Assembly (NCBI GenBank): GCA_016200135.1
Contig: JACQFI010000067.1
Coordinates: forward strand, 19,663-83,662
Length of the DNA: 64,000 bases
Reading direction: 5' to 3'
Source of the DNA: Planctomycetota bacterium
GTDB taxonomy: Bacteria > Planctomycetota > SZUA-567 > H5-PLA8
The notes under the pieces are model-generated. The model was not told the DNA's origin. It saw only the letters and a program-made list of their open reading frames with translations, and ran no database searches. Below, piece after piece: positions 16,314 to 24,780 of the stretch (positions within the stretch are counted from its first letter, which is position 1; each line of letters begins with the position of its first letter). Both the position numbers and the translations under genes were made by a program.

Positions 16314-16319
16314 AAACGA

Positions 16320-17123
<804 letters not shown>

Positions 17124-17728
17124 GTCCTTTCCGTGGCCCGCCCGAGAGGGGGCCTACGCTTGCGCACCGCCGGATCGATTCAGACAACAAGGTTTGTGGT
17201 TCGTGGTTCCGGGTTCGTGGTTTTGAAACTTCAAACTACGAACCATGAACTATAAACCGTGGTTTTAAACCTGCCGTCCGGGGCGTTGTGTGCACGGCCC
17301 CACTTCGATCCATCCGGCGAACCGCGCCTGTCCGTGGATTCGAGCTCGCCTTAAAAAGGAGTGCTTTTCACCGACGCGAGCCCATCAAATCGGGAGAAGC
17401 TCACCGCTTATAGAGTAGGCTCAAGGCCGTGTCAACTCGCCTGGCAGCGGGTACCCGGCGAAGCGGCGCATGACTCCGAGGCGCTTGGACTCCAGACTCC
17501 CTGGTCTCCGAGACATACTGACGATCTATCACACGATGTGAGTTAGTCGGAATGACCTATGAAAGGCTTGGAACGAACGGTCAAAACAGTCTCGCCAACC
17601 CATAACCACCTATCAATAAACAAGATAAATGCCTGCGCACGTGTGGCCTTTGGGTTGCTTACTACACACCACTGGTTTTGGGATCCGATTCACATTCAAC
17701 CGAGACAAAGGGTGGAGGTAGCGGCTCT
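17124..17728. other. 605-base gap between rpsB and groES
   Basis: The gap holds divergent control regions, but I could fix no promoter in it. It includes a palindromic repeat at 17191-17258. No CIRCE element (TTAGCACTC-N9-GAGTGCTAA) is present before groES, and no tRNA-like cloverleaf with a TTCGA loop was found. Short open frames on the plus strand lack ribosome sites. Confidence 0.6.
17191..17258. repeat. palindromic repeat of the GGTTCGTGGTT type, copy 1
   Basis: GGTTTGTGGTTCGTGGTTCCGG... on the left pairs imperfectly with ...CTACGAACCATGAACTATAAACC on the right around TTTTGAAACTTCAAA, forming a long hairpin. A second, more diverged copy lies at 18028-18138; together they flank groES. Confidence 0.6.
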
Positions 17729-18022
17729 ATGGCGAACATTACGCCTCTGGGGGACAAGATTCTGGTCAAGCGGCTCGAGGCCGAAGAGAAGACGGCGGGC
17801 GGCATCGTCCTGCCGGACACGGCCAAGGAGAAGCCCAAGGAAGGCAAGGTCATCGCGCTGGGCAGCGGCAAGCTGCTCGACGACGGCAAGCGCGGGCACT
17901 TCCAGGTGAAGAAGGGCGACCGCATCCTGTTCGCGTCCTACGCGGGCACGGAAGTGAAGGTCGAGGGCGAGGAGTTCATCCTGATGCCCGAAGAGGATGT
18001 CCTGGCGGTCGTGAAGAGCTGA
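17729..18022 (+). CDS. groES: co-chaperonin GroES
   Basis: 97 residues from ATG 17729 with GGTGGAGG nine bases upstream; the frame is open further upstream but only this start fits the family. GroES caps the GroEL ring. Visible blocks are ITPLGDKILVKRLEAEEKTAGGIVLPD (with the mobile loop), EGKVIALGSGK, VKKGDRILFASYAGTEVK and the end EEDVLAVV. groEL follows after a repeat-filled 129-nt spacer. Confidence 0.97.
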   Translation: MANITPLGDKILVKRLEAEEKTAGGIVLPDTAKEKPKEGKVIALGSGKLLDDGKRGHFQVKKGDRILFASYAGTEVKVEGEEFILMPEEDVLAVVKS

Positions 18023-18027
18023 ACTAC

Positions 18028-18138
18028 GGTTTAGCGCTCGAGGTTCGTGGTTCAGAGTTGAACCGCGGACCGGTGGCGCGGACGCGATCCGTGAACCACA
18101 AAGCCTTGAACAAAACTTCGCCGTTAGAACCATAAACC
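18028..18138. repeat. palindromic repeat of the GGTTCGTGGTT type, copy 2
   Basis: CGGTTTAGCGCTCGAGGTTCGTGGTTC on the left mirrors GTGAACCACAAAG...AGAACCATAAACC on the right, in the groES-groEL spacer. It shares the words GGTTCGTGGTTC and ATAAACC with the copy at 17191-17258. Confidence 0.55.
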
Positions 18139-18151
18139 AAGGAGTTTAGCC

Positions 18152-19774
18152 ATGTCCGTCAAAAAGATTGCATTCGATCAGGAAGCGCGCGAAGGGCTGC
18201 GGATCGGCGTGAAGACCCTCGCCCGCGCGCTCCGCGTGACGCTCGGGCCCCGCGGCCGCTGCGTGATCATCGAGAAGTCCTTCGGCTCGCCCACCGTCGC
18301 CAACGACGGCGTGACCGTGGCCAAGGAGATCGAGCTGGAAGACAAGTATGCCAACATGGGCGCGCAGCTCGTGAAGGAAGTCTCGAGCCGCACGAACGAC
18401 CAGGTCGGCGACGGCACCACGACCAGCGCGATGCTGGCCGAAGCGATCTTCGAGGAAGGCTTGAAGAACGTCACCGCCGGCGCCTCGCCCACCGCGATCA
18501 AGCGCGGCATCGACAAGGCCGTCGAGGCCGTGACCAAGCACCTGACCAAGATGGCCAAGCCCTGCACGGGCAAGAAAGAGATCACGCAGGTCGCCAGCAT
18601 CGCCGCGAACAACGACGACGAGATCGGCGGCAAGATCGCCGAGGCGATGGAGAAGGTCGGCAAGGACGGCTGCATCACGGTCGAGGAAGGCAAGGGCCTG
18701 AAGACGGAGCTGGACCTCGTCGAAGGCATGTCGTTCGACCGCGGCTACCTCTCGCCGCACTTCGTCACCAATCCCGCCGAGATGAAGTGCGTGCTCGATA
18801 ACGCCTACATCTTCATTTACGAGAAGAAGCTCAGCAGCGTGAAGGACATCGTCCCGCTGCTCGAGAAGATCGCGCAGAGCGGCAAGCCGCTGGTGATCAT
18901 CGCCGAGGAAGTGGAAGGCGAGGCGCTCGCGACGCTGGTCGTCAACAAGCTGCGCGGCACGCTCCAGTGCGCCGCGGTGAAGGCGCCGGGCTACGGCGAC
19001 CGCCGCAAGGCCATGCTGCAGGACATCGCGGTGCTGACCGGCGGCAAGGCGATCACCGAAGACCTCGGCATCGGACTCGACGCGGTGAAGATCGAGGACT
19101 TGGGCCGCGCCAAGCGCCTGGAGATCGACAAGGAGAACACGACGCTGATCGAAGGCGCCGGGGACTCCCGCGATATCCAGGGCCGCATCGCCCAGATCAA
19201 GAAGGAGATCGAGGGCACCACGAGCGACTACGACAAGGAAAAGCTCCAGGAACGCCTGGCCAAACTGGCGGGCGGCGTGGCCGTGATCAAGGTCGGCGCG
19301 GCCACCGAGACCGAGATGAAGGAACGCAAGATGCGCGTCGAAGACGCGCTGCATGCCGCGCGCGCGGCCCGCGAGGAAGGCATTCTCGCCGGCGGCGGCG
19401 TCGGGCTGATCCGCGCGGCGGAAGCGCTCGAAGGCCTGAAGCTGAAGGGCGACGAGCAGATCGGCAAGGAGATCGTCCTGCGGGCGCTGGAAGCCCCCGC
19501 GCGGCAGATCGCCGAGAACGCCGGCCACGAGGGCGCGATCGTCGTCCAGAAGATCCGCGAGTCCAAGGACGCGAACTTCGGGTTCAATGCGCTGAGCGAA
19601 GAGTACGGCAACATGGTCGAGATGGGCGTTTTCGATCCGGTGAAGGTGACCAAGGCGGCGCTGACCAACGCGGCGTCCGTCGCGGGCCTGCTGCTCACCA
19701 CCGACGCGGCCATCTGCGAGATGCCCAAGAAGGAAAAGGCGTCCGCCGGGCACGACCACGGCCACGACGACTAA
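18152..19774 (+). CDS. groEL: chaperonin GroEL (60 kDa)
   Basis: 540 residues from ATG 18152 with AAGGAG upstream. The ATP-driven folding chamber motifs are present: [66 protein letters not shown] and [13 protein letters not shown]. The C-terminal tail is unusual: instead of Gly-Gly-Met repeats it ends [17 protein letters not shown], rich in His and Asp. Such tails suggest metal contacts or an altered chamber floor and occur in some chaperonin paralogues. A strong terminator follows. Confidence 0.97.
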   Translation: MSVKKIAFDQEAREGLRIGVKTLARALRVTLGPRGRCVIIEKSFGSPTVANDGVTVAKEIELEDKYANMGAQLVKEVSSRTNDQVGDGTTTSAMLAEAIFEEGLKNVTAGASPTAIKRGIDKAVEAVTKHLTKMAKPCTGKKEITQVASIAANNDDEIGGKIAEAMEKVGKDGCITVEEGKGLKTELDLVEGMSFDRGYLSPHFVTNPAEMKCVLDNAYIFIYEKKLSSVKDIVPLLEKIAQSGKPLVIIAEEVEGEALATLVVNKLRGTLQCAAVKAPGYGDRRKAMLQDIAVLTGGKAITEDLGIGLDAVKIEDLGRAKRLEIDKENTTLIEGAGDSRDIQGRIAQIKKEIEGTTSDYDKEKLQERLAKLAGGVAVIKVGAATETEMKERKMRVEDALHAARAAREEGILAGGGVGLIRAAEALEGLKLKGDEQIGKEIVLRALEAPARQIAENAGHEGAIVVQKIRESKDANFGFNALSEEYGNMVEMGVFDPVKVTKAALTNAASVAGLLLTTDAAICEMPKKEKASAGHDHGHDD

Positions 19775-19812
19775 GCCGTACATCGGCGGATAGACCCGCA
19801 GACGTGATAAAC

Positions 19813-19853
19813 GGGCCGCGCGTTCCGAAAGGACGCGCGGCCCGGTTGTTTTT
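19813..19853 (+). terminator. intrinsic terminator after groEL
   Basis: An 11-bp stem GGGCCGCGCGT / ACGCGCGGCCC with a 9-base loop, then GGTTGTTTTT. It lies 38 nt past the groEL stop. Confidence 0.85.
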
Positions 19854-19880
19854 CCGGACGGTTCGCGATAAGCCCACCGT

Positions 19881-20405
19881 ATGCTCTACGTCATCGACGC
19901 CTTCAACCTGGTCCATAAGAACGACGCGCTGTACCAGGCGCTGGATGGCCGCGGCTTTCCAGCCGTCAAGGACGCGCTTGTGCGTATGCTGGCCCGCTTC
20001 GCGGAACTGGAAGGCGCGGGCGTGGTCGCGGTCTTCGACGGCTCCGAAAAGGGCGCGCACCGGCCGCGGCGCGAACGCGGGAGCGGCTTTATCGGGGCAA
20101 GCAAAGTAGAACTGATCTTTGCGGAGCCTGGCCTTGGCGCGGACCGAACCATCATCGACCTGGTCTCGGCCGCGAAACGGCCGGGCGAGATTACCGTGGT
20201 GAGCGATGATAAGTTCGTGGCGAACGAATCGAAACGCGCGGGCGCGCACTCCCTTGGCTGCCGGGCATTCCTTAAGAAGCTGAACATGGGCGAACGCCGC
20301 GCCGCCGATCCGCTGCAGGGCGAAGATCCGCGTAAGTACCGGGGGCTGACCGAACGCGAGGTAGGGGAGTGGATGGATTATTTCGGCTTCAAAGACAACG
20401 AGTAG
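19881..20405 (+). CDS. NYN-domain (YacP-like) putative RNase
   Basis: 174 residues. The PIN-like NYN fold is shown by VIDAFNLVHK at the N-terminus, VVAVFDGSEKG after the second strand, the acidic GADRTIIDLV segment, and ITVVSDDKFVANESKRAGAHSLGCRAFLKKL at the third strand. YacP/Rae1 proteins are endoribonucleases, in some bacteria ribosome-associated. The conserved aspartates of the metal site are in place. It follows the groEL terminator, so it needs its own promoter, which I could not define. Confidence 0.83.
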   Translation: MLYVIDAFNLVHKNDALYQALDGRGFPAVKDALVRMLARFAELEGAGVVAVFDGSEKGAHRPRRERGSGFIGASKVELIFAEPGLGADRTIIDLVSAAKRPGEITVVSDDKFVANESKRAGAHSLGCRAFLKKLNMGERRAADPLQGEDPRKYRGLTEREVGEWMDYFGFKDNE

Positions 20406-20472
20406 TGGTTGCTTTGCCTGTTTCTCCAACACCTAAAGCCGGTTCCCCGACCCCTTTCGCATATATCATTTC

Positions 20473-20498
20473 ATGCAAGATATTTCTTGATATGCAAG
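20473..20498. promoter_or_regulatory. dyad and direct repeats before the XRE-cupin gene
   Basis: CAAGA-TATT-TCTTG (20476-20489) sits between two copies of ATGCAAG (20473-20479 and 20492-20498), 22-48 bp before the start codon. The position suits autoregulation by the XRE protein. Confidence 0.4.
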
Positions 20499-20520
20499 TA
20501 CCTCACGCTAACCTTTTGGC

Positions 20521-21114
20521 ATGGATGAAGCGATTGTCGCCAAGCGCATCAAGGCCCTGAGACTGGATCGGGCCATGACCTTGCGTGATGTGGCGACCGC
20601 AACGGGCCTGACCGAGGGCCTGATCTCGAAGATCGAGAACCACCGCGTCTCGCCGCCCATCGCTACGCTTTCAAAGATCGCCACGGCGCTGGGGGTCAAG
20701 CTGGGGTACTTCTTCCGCGAAGACGAGACGTATGTCGGGTATGCCGTCAAGCGGGCCGATGAGGCGAAAAAGCAGATGCGCCGGAGCCGCCGCACGGGCT
20801 ACGACTACAGCCTGCTCGCATCCGGAAAACCCAGTCGCAGGTTGGAACCGTTCCTCGTCCGCCTGCGTCCCGGCGCGCGGCAGAAGCGGCACCTGTTGCA
20901 CAGCGGGGATGAATTCGTGTACGTGATGAACGGCGCGCTCTCGTTCCAGTGGGGCCGCGAGGTTTTTCTGCTGAAGGAAGGCGACAGCATCACCTACGAC
21001 GCCGGCGTGCCGCACCTGAGCAGCAACCCGGACAGGCGCCGCGAAACGTTGTTCCTTGCCGTCACGGCCGAAGAAAGCGCGGGGCAGCGGCTGGGCATCG
21101 ACGCGCTGCTCTAA
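20521..21114 (+). CDS. XRE-family regulator with C-terminal cupin domain
   Basis: 197 residues. Residues about 5-65 are a Cro/C1-type helix-turn-helix (MTLRDVATATGLTEGLISKIEN), followed by a connector and a cupin sensing domain from about residue 105 (RPGARQKRHLLHSGDEFVYVMNGALSF, then LKEGDSITYDAGVPHLSSN). This architecture controls small-metabolite genes in many bacteria. The gene lies 62 bp upstream of a corrinoid-methyltransferase-like gene on the same strand, its most likely target. A dyad and direct repeats directly upstream may be its operator. Confidence 0.9.
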   Translation: MDEAIVAKRIKALRLDRAMTLRDVATATGLTEGLISKIENHRVSPPIATLSKIATALGVKLGYFFREDETYVGYAVKRADEAKKQMRRSRRTGYDYSLLASGKPSRRLEPFLVRLRPGARQKRHLLHSGDEFVYVMNGALSFQWGREVFLLKEGDSITYDAGVPHLSSNPDRRRETLFLAVTAEESAGQRLGIDALL

Positions 21115-21128
21115 TTTTTTTTGACCCG

Positions 21129-21140
21129 ATACTTGAGTAT
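21129..21140. promoter_or_regulatory. dyad ATACT-TG-AGTAT before the methyltransferase-like gene
   Basis: A perfect inverted repeat followed by tandem words GTATTGAG (21137-21144 and 21149-21156) and GAAAGG, just downstream of TTGACC (21121-21126). It is a plausible promoter/operator region for the gene at 21177. Confidence 0.35.
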
Positions 21141-21176
21141 TGAGAAAGGTATTGAGGATTAAGAAAGGAGCCGTCC

Positions 21177-22232
21177 ATGTTCGCCGAACTCACCGCCGTC
21201 GCCGAGGCTGCCACCCCCGTCAAGGAGATGACGCCGCGCGAGCGGGTGCTGGCCGCGCTGGCCCGCAAGCCGGTGGACCGCCGGCCGACTTGTAATCCCA
21301 CCAGCATCATTAACGTGGAGATGATGGACCTCTCCGGCGCCGGGTTCCCGGAAGCGCACCGCGACGCGGAGCTGATGGCGCGCCTGGCCGCGACCGGGCA
21401 CACGGAACTCGGCTTCGATACCGTCATGCCGGTCTTCTCGATCATCAACGAGTCGAGCGCGATCGGCTGCGAGATCCAGTGGAACGAGCGCGACAACTGG
21501 GCCACGGTACGCGGCAACCTCTGCGAGACCGCCGAGGACATCCGCATCCCCGACAACTTCCTCAGCCATCCCGACTGCAAGTCGGTTACCGGCGCCCTCA
21601 CGCTGTTGCGCAAACGCTACCCCGATGTCGCGGCGATCGGCAAAACGATGGGTCCGTGGTCGATGGGCTACCACCTCTTCGGCACGGAGAATTTCCTGCT
21701 GCGCAGCGTGGATAACGAGGACGAGGTGAAGCGTATTCTTGAGGCGCTGAAAGAGGTCACGGTGACGTGGGCGCTGGCGCAGGTCGAGGCGGGCGCGGAC
21801 GCGCTCACCCTGCCCGACCACGCGACCGGCGACCTAGTGAACGCGGAATACTACGAGCGCTTCCTCTTCGACATTCACTGCGAAATGGCCGAGCGCATCC
21901 CGTGCCCGGTGATCCTGCATATCTGCGGCGCGACCGTGGACCGCATGGACCTGATCGCGAAGACGGGCTTCGCCGCCTTCCACTTCGATTCCAAGAACAA
22001 CGCGGCGGAAGCGGTGAAGGTCATGAACGGCCGCTGCGCGCTGGTGGGCAACGTCAACAACCCGGTCACGCTGTACCGCGGAACGACGGAGATGGTGCGC
22101 GAGGAAGTCCGCAAAGCGTGCGAGGCCGGCGTGAACCTGATAGGCGCGGAGTGCGCGGTGCCGCTGCTGGCGAAGACGGCGCTGCTTAAGGAGATCTCAA
22201 AGGCGACGCGTGAATTCGGGCAAGTTCGCTAA
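21177..22232 (+). CDS. UroD-superfamily methyltransferase (MtaA/CmuA-like)
   Basis: 351 residues with AAAGGAG eight bases before ATG 21177. The fold is uroporphyrinogen decarboxylase-like. The zinc set typical of methylcobamide:thiol methyltransferases rather than of HemE is present: HICG (His and Cys) in the middle and GAECAVP (Cys) near the C-terminus. Other landmarks are MTPRERVLAALARKPVDR at the N-terminus, GADALTLPDHA and LVGNVNNPVTLYRGT. Such enzymes move methyl groups from a corrinoid protein to coenzyme M or folate; no corrinoid protein gene is adjacent, so the substrate is unknown. The adjacent XRE-cupin gene probably controls it. Confidence 0.82.
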   Translation: MFAELTAVAEAATPVKEMTPRERVLAALARKPVDRRPTCNPTSIINVEMMDLSGAGFPEAHRDAELMARLAATGHTELGFDTVMPVFSIINESSAIGCEIQWNERDNWATVRGNLCETAEDIRIPDNFLSHPDCKSVTGALTLLRKRYPDVAAIGKTMGPWSMGYHLFGTENFLLRSVDNEDEVKRILEALKEVTVTWALAQVEAGADALTLPDHATGDLVNAEYYERFLFDIHCEMAERIPCPVILHICGATVDRMDLIAKTGFAAFHFDSKNNAAEAVKVMNGRCALVGNVNNPVTLYRGTTEMVREEVRKACEAGVNLIGAECAVPLLAKTALLKEISKATREFGQVR

Positions 22233-22263
22233 AGCCTGGGTTCATGCCCCGGCAGAGACATGC

Positions 22264-22298
22264 AAAAAAAATCAGGCGGCGCTGAGCGCCGCCTGATT
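22264..22298 (-). terminator. intrinsic terminator of the Lys-rich microprotein gene
   Basis: A nearly perfect stem AATCAGGCGGCG...CGCCGCCTGATT with a run of eight T on the minus strand (complement of 22264-22271). It ends the transcript from 22393 and may also stop plus-strand transcription from the methyltransferase gene. Confidence 0.85.
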
Positions 22299-22303
22299 TG
22301 GCC

Positions 22304-22325
22304 AAAACGAGCAACGCTCGTTTTT
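22304..22325 (+). terminator. second hairpin, AAAACGAGC-AAC-GCTCGTTTTT
   Basis: A perfect 9-bp stem with a 3-base loop and a T run on the plus strand (A run on the other side, so usable both ways). It lies between the methyltransferase gene and the convergent microprotein gene. Confidence 0.7.
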
Positions 22326-22336
22326 GCAATGCGCCG

Positions 22337-22393
22337 CTAGCGCTTGCTCTTTTTCTTGCCCTTCTTCTTAGCGGCCTTCTTCTTCTTAGCCAT
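22337..22393 (-). CDS. Lys-rich 18-residue microprotein
   Basis: ATG 22393-22391 to TAG 22339-22337 encodes MAKKKKAAKKKGKKKSKR: 11 Lys, 3 Ala, one each of Met, Gly, Ser and Arg. It is too short for ordinary gene finders, but the signals are strong: AAAGGAGAGG stands directly before the start, and two hairpins, one with an eight-T tail, follow the stop by 12-75 nt. The composition resembles histone H1-like or ribosome-associated tails, so binding to nucleic acid is the natural guess. I do not recognise a named family. It differs clearly from the ribosomal peptide Thx. Confidence 0.7.
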   Translation of the reverse strand: MAKKKKAAKKKGKKKSKR

Positions 22394-22748
22394 GTACCCC
22401 TCTCCTTTCTAGGACGCACTCGCGTGAGACCGTGGCGCCCCGCAATTGAGCCGGGATTCAAGCGCGATGGCACGCTCGAACAAGTCCTTCCCGGCATTGA
22501 TAAATTTTTGTTGTGAACCTTTTTGTTTAGTGACGATTCGCCCAGTCTCGGACCAAGGCGGTGTGGATTGGAAACTATTGAGATGCAAAAACGATCCTTT
22601 CAATAACCAAGAACGCAATATCTTCGCGACCATCGAATTCGACCGCGTTCGAATAATAGCACAACTCTCGCCAAGACCTCATTTAAAAACTTTTCCAATT
22701 TTATTACATGGGACGTGGCTTTGAATCAAGCGTGCGAGCGCTGCTGCG
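22394..22748. other. 355-base gap upstream of the microprotein gene
   Basis: AT-richer than its surroundings (AATTTTTGTTGTGAACCTTTTTG near 22503-22525; AACTTTTCCAATTTTATTAC near 22688). It probably contains the promoter of the microprotein on the minus strand, but no convincing -35/-10 pair could be fixed. A 92-codon plus-strand open frame (22446-22724) has no ribosome site or family resemblance. Confidence 0.5.
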
Positions 22749-24425
22749 CTACGGACGGATATGCGTCTCGCGCTGCGCGCGGAGCGCGGGACTCGCACGC
22801 TGCGCTTCGGCGCACGCGGGATCGATCTCCAGCGCGCGAAAGTAGGCGTCCTCGGCTTCCTTCAAGTGCCCTTGGCGCTGCAAGACGCGCGCGCGGCCGC
22901 ACGCGGCGTCGCTAAGCCGCGGGTCCAGTTCCAGCGCGCGCGTGAAATGGAAAAGCGCCTCCTCGTCGCGCAGCACCGAGAGCGCCGAGAGCGCGAGATG
23001 GTAATGCGCCAGCGGATCCCGCGCGTTCGCCTTCACGGCGGACTCGAAGCGCACACGCTCCGTGCGGTAGCGCCGGTAACCTTCGAAAGCGAAGCGCAAC
23101 GAGTGGTACGCGAGGGCTTCCTGGGGCTCGGCGAGCGTGGCCCGCTCGAAAGCGTCCACCGCCAGCGCGATCTCGCCCATGCGCAGCGCCAGGCTGCCGC
23201 GCTCGATCCAGAGCCGCCCGGCGTTGGGGAACTTGGCGGTCCATTCGTCGAGCAGCGCGGCCGCTTCGTCCCGCCGGCCTTCGGATTCCAGCAGATGCGC
23301 ACGCAGCATGGCGGCCTGCATGGCCGCGGCGTGTTCGCGCGCGCCGCCACTTTCAGCCAGGCGCAGTGCCTCGATCAGGAGTGCTTCCACGTTGATGGAA
23401 TCGGGAACGGGCCTGCGCGCGAATTTTGCCTGCGCCACGGCGGCAAACGCGAGATCAAAGAGCGGCCCGGTCCCGGCGCGTTCGCCTTCCTGGCTGCGCT
23501 TGCTGCGCGCCATGCGTTCGAGGCGCGACGTGAGCGCATCCACTTCGCGCGCGCACTCGTCCTTGACGCCCGCCATGCCAAGGGCTTCGCGGAGCCTGCC
23601 GAGCAGGTCGTAGGTTTCGAGGCAGCGCGGGTCGGCCTTGAGCGCACGCCGGTATTTCTCTTCGGCCTCGTCGAGCAGGCCGGCATTTTCGAGGAGCTCG
23701 CCCTGATGGATATAGAGGCGGGCCTCATGCGGGAAGCGCACCGCGCATTCCGCAAGCTCCGCCAGTGCGCCCGTCAAGTCGCCCGCCCCGGCCAAATCCA
23801 AAGTCTGCGCGAAGGCCAGGTTGCGCGCCGCGATCGGGTTACGCGGGTCGAGCTTCGCGGCCTTACGAAAGGCCGCGAGCGCCTTCTCACGCTGCGCGCG
23901 CAGAAGATATCCGCCGCCGAGGGCGTTCAGGGCTTCCGAAGAGCCCACATCGAGTTGCACGGCCTTTTCGAGGTATTCGATGCGCTCGTGGATCAGGCGG
24001 TACTCGCGGCGCGCGAGCTCCAGGTTCGTCTCGGCTTCGGCGGAAGGGCCTTTCGCCGGCGCGGCGCTTTTCTCGAGCGCCATCGCGGTCTCGTAGCAGA
24101 GAATGCCTTCCTTCATGCGTCCAAGATCGCAGAGTACGTTGCCCAGGTTGTTGTGAAAGGCCGGGCGTTGCGGCAGAAGTTCCACCGCGCGGCGGTAGTA
24201 GCCTTCGGCCTCGGCCAGATCGCCGCGGCGGTAATGAAGCGCTCCCAAGCGAGCGTGCAGCGTGGCGTCGTCGGGCGAGCGGGCCAGCTCGTTGCGCAAC
24301 TCGGCGATCGCGCGGTCGAGCGGGTGGATGTCCACGCGGCGCTGGTTCTGCGGCGCGCGCGCCTTCTTGCGAAGATTGGGTTTACGAACGGACTTTACGG
24401 CGGCGGACGTTGTGATGTTCGGCAC
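22749..24425 (-). CDS. tetratricopeptide repeat protein
   Basis: 558 residues if started at GTG 24425 (GGGGGAG eight bases upstream); the frame is open to a TTG at 24695, which would add 90 basic, low-complexity residues. At least eight TPR units are visible, for example LHARLGALHYRRGDLAEAEGYYRRA, AFHNNLGNVLCDLGRMKEGI, EALNALGGGYLLRAQREKALAAFRKA and LYIHQGELLENAGLLDEAEEKYRRAL. The N-terminus is strongly basic (RKPNLRKKARAPQNQRR). No signal peptide is evident, so it is probably a cytoplasmic scaffold. No partner is adjacent apart from pgk upstream on the same strand. Confidence 0.8.
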   Translation of the reverse strand: MPNITTSAAVKSVRKPNLRKKARAPQNQRRVDIHPLDRAIAELRNELARSPDDATLHARLGALHYRRGDLAEAEGYYRRAVELLPQRPAFHNNLGNVLCDLGRMKEGILCYETAMALEKSAAPAKGPSAEAETNLELARREYRLIHERIEYLEKAVQLDVGSSEALNALGGGYLLRAQREKALAAFRKAAKLDPRNPIAARNLAFAQTLDLAGAGDLTGALAELAECAVRFPHEARLYIHQGELLENAGLLDEAEEKYRRALKADPRCLETYDLLGRLREALGMAGVKDECAREVDALTSRLERMARSKRSQEGERAGTGPLFDLAFAAVAQAKFARRPVPDSINVEALLIEALRLAESGGAREHAAAMQAAMLRAHLLESEGRRDEAAALLDEWTAKFPNAGRLWIERGSLALRMGEIALAVDAFERATLAEPQEALAYHSLRFAFEGYRRYRTERVRFESAVKANARDPLAHYHLALSALSVLRDEEALFHFTRALELDPRLSDAACGRARVLQRQGHLKEAEDAYFRALEIDPACAEAQRASPALRAQRETHIRP

Positions 24426-24780
24426 GGACGGTGCTCCCCCCCTGGGTTTTTTTCCGTCCTTCGCGCGTACGGCGGTATTCGATCCCGACTTCCCCGCACG
24501 CGATCCATCTCGGTTGTGCCTTTTCCCTTCGGCACGCGTGCGCTCGGTACTTGAGGACTTTAATGATCCGCGCGGCGCCACAGTACGCGGCCTCCCGAGG
24601 TTGGATGGGGCTTTTGCACTAGGAATAGTGCATTTAGGGGAGCCCCACCCACTAATAGAAAGTATCGTAAAAGTTGGGAGGCGGGGAACAGTCAAATACC
24701 CGAAAATCTTATGAATATCGGCCCCCTCTCCTTATATAGGAGCCGGGACCACTTCTCGGCATACGAATCGGCGAAGTTGG
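24426..24780. other. region upstream of the TPR gene
   Basis: Between pgk and the preferred TPR start. It may be partly coding if the longer TPR start (24695) is used. It contains the nested dyad at 24606-24647 and, near 24727-24741, CTCCTTATATAGGAG. Confidence 0.4.
24606..24647. repeat. nested perfect inverted repeat
   Basis: The outer arms TGGGGCT / AGCCCCA (24606-24612 and 24641-24647) enclose the inner arms TGCACTA / TAGTGCA (24615-24621 and 24626-24632) with loop GGAA. Two concentric perfect dyads suggest an RNA switch-like hairpin or a double operator about 180 bp before the TPR gene. Confidence 0.5.

Noticed and set aside
17124..17728. Possible CIRCE operator or tRNA gene before groES
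   Set aside because: The nine-base CIRCE arms are absent, and no cloverleaf with a TTCGA loop and CCA-type acceptor could be folded.
18146..19783. 545-codon open frame antisense to groEL, and similar long antisense frames opposite other genes (for example 8789-10264, 22761-24554, 48112-49737)
   Set aside because: They mirror the codon positions of well-identified GC-rich genes, have no family resemblance and no ribosome sites. They are expected shadows.
22446..22724. 92-codon plus-strand open frame in the gap before the TPR gene
   Set aside because: No ribosome site, atypical composition and no recognisable family.
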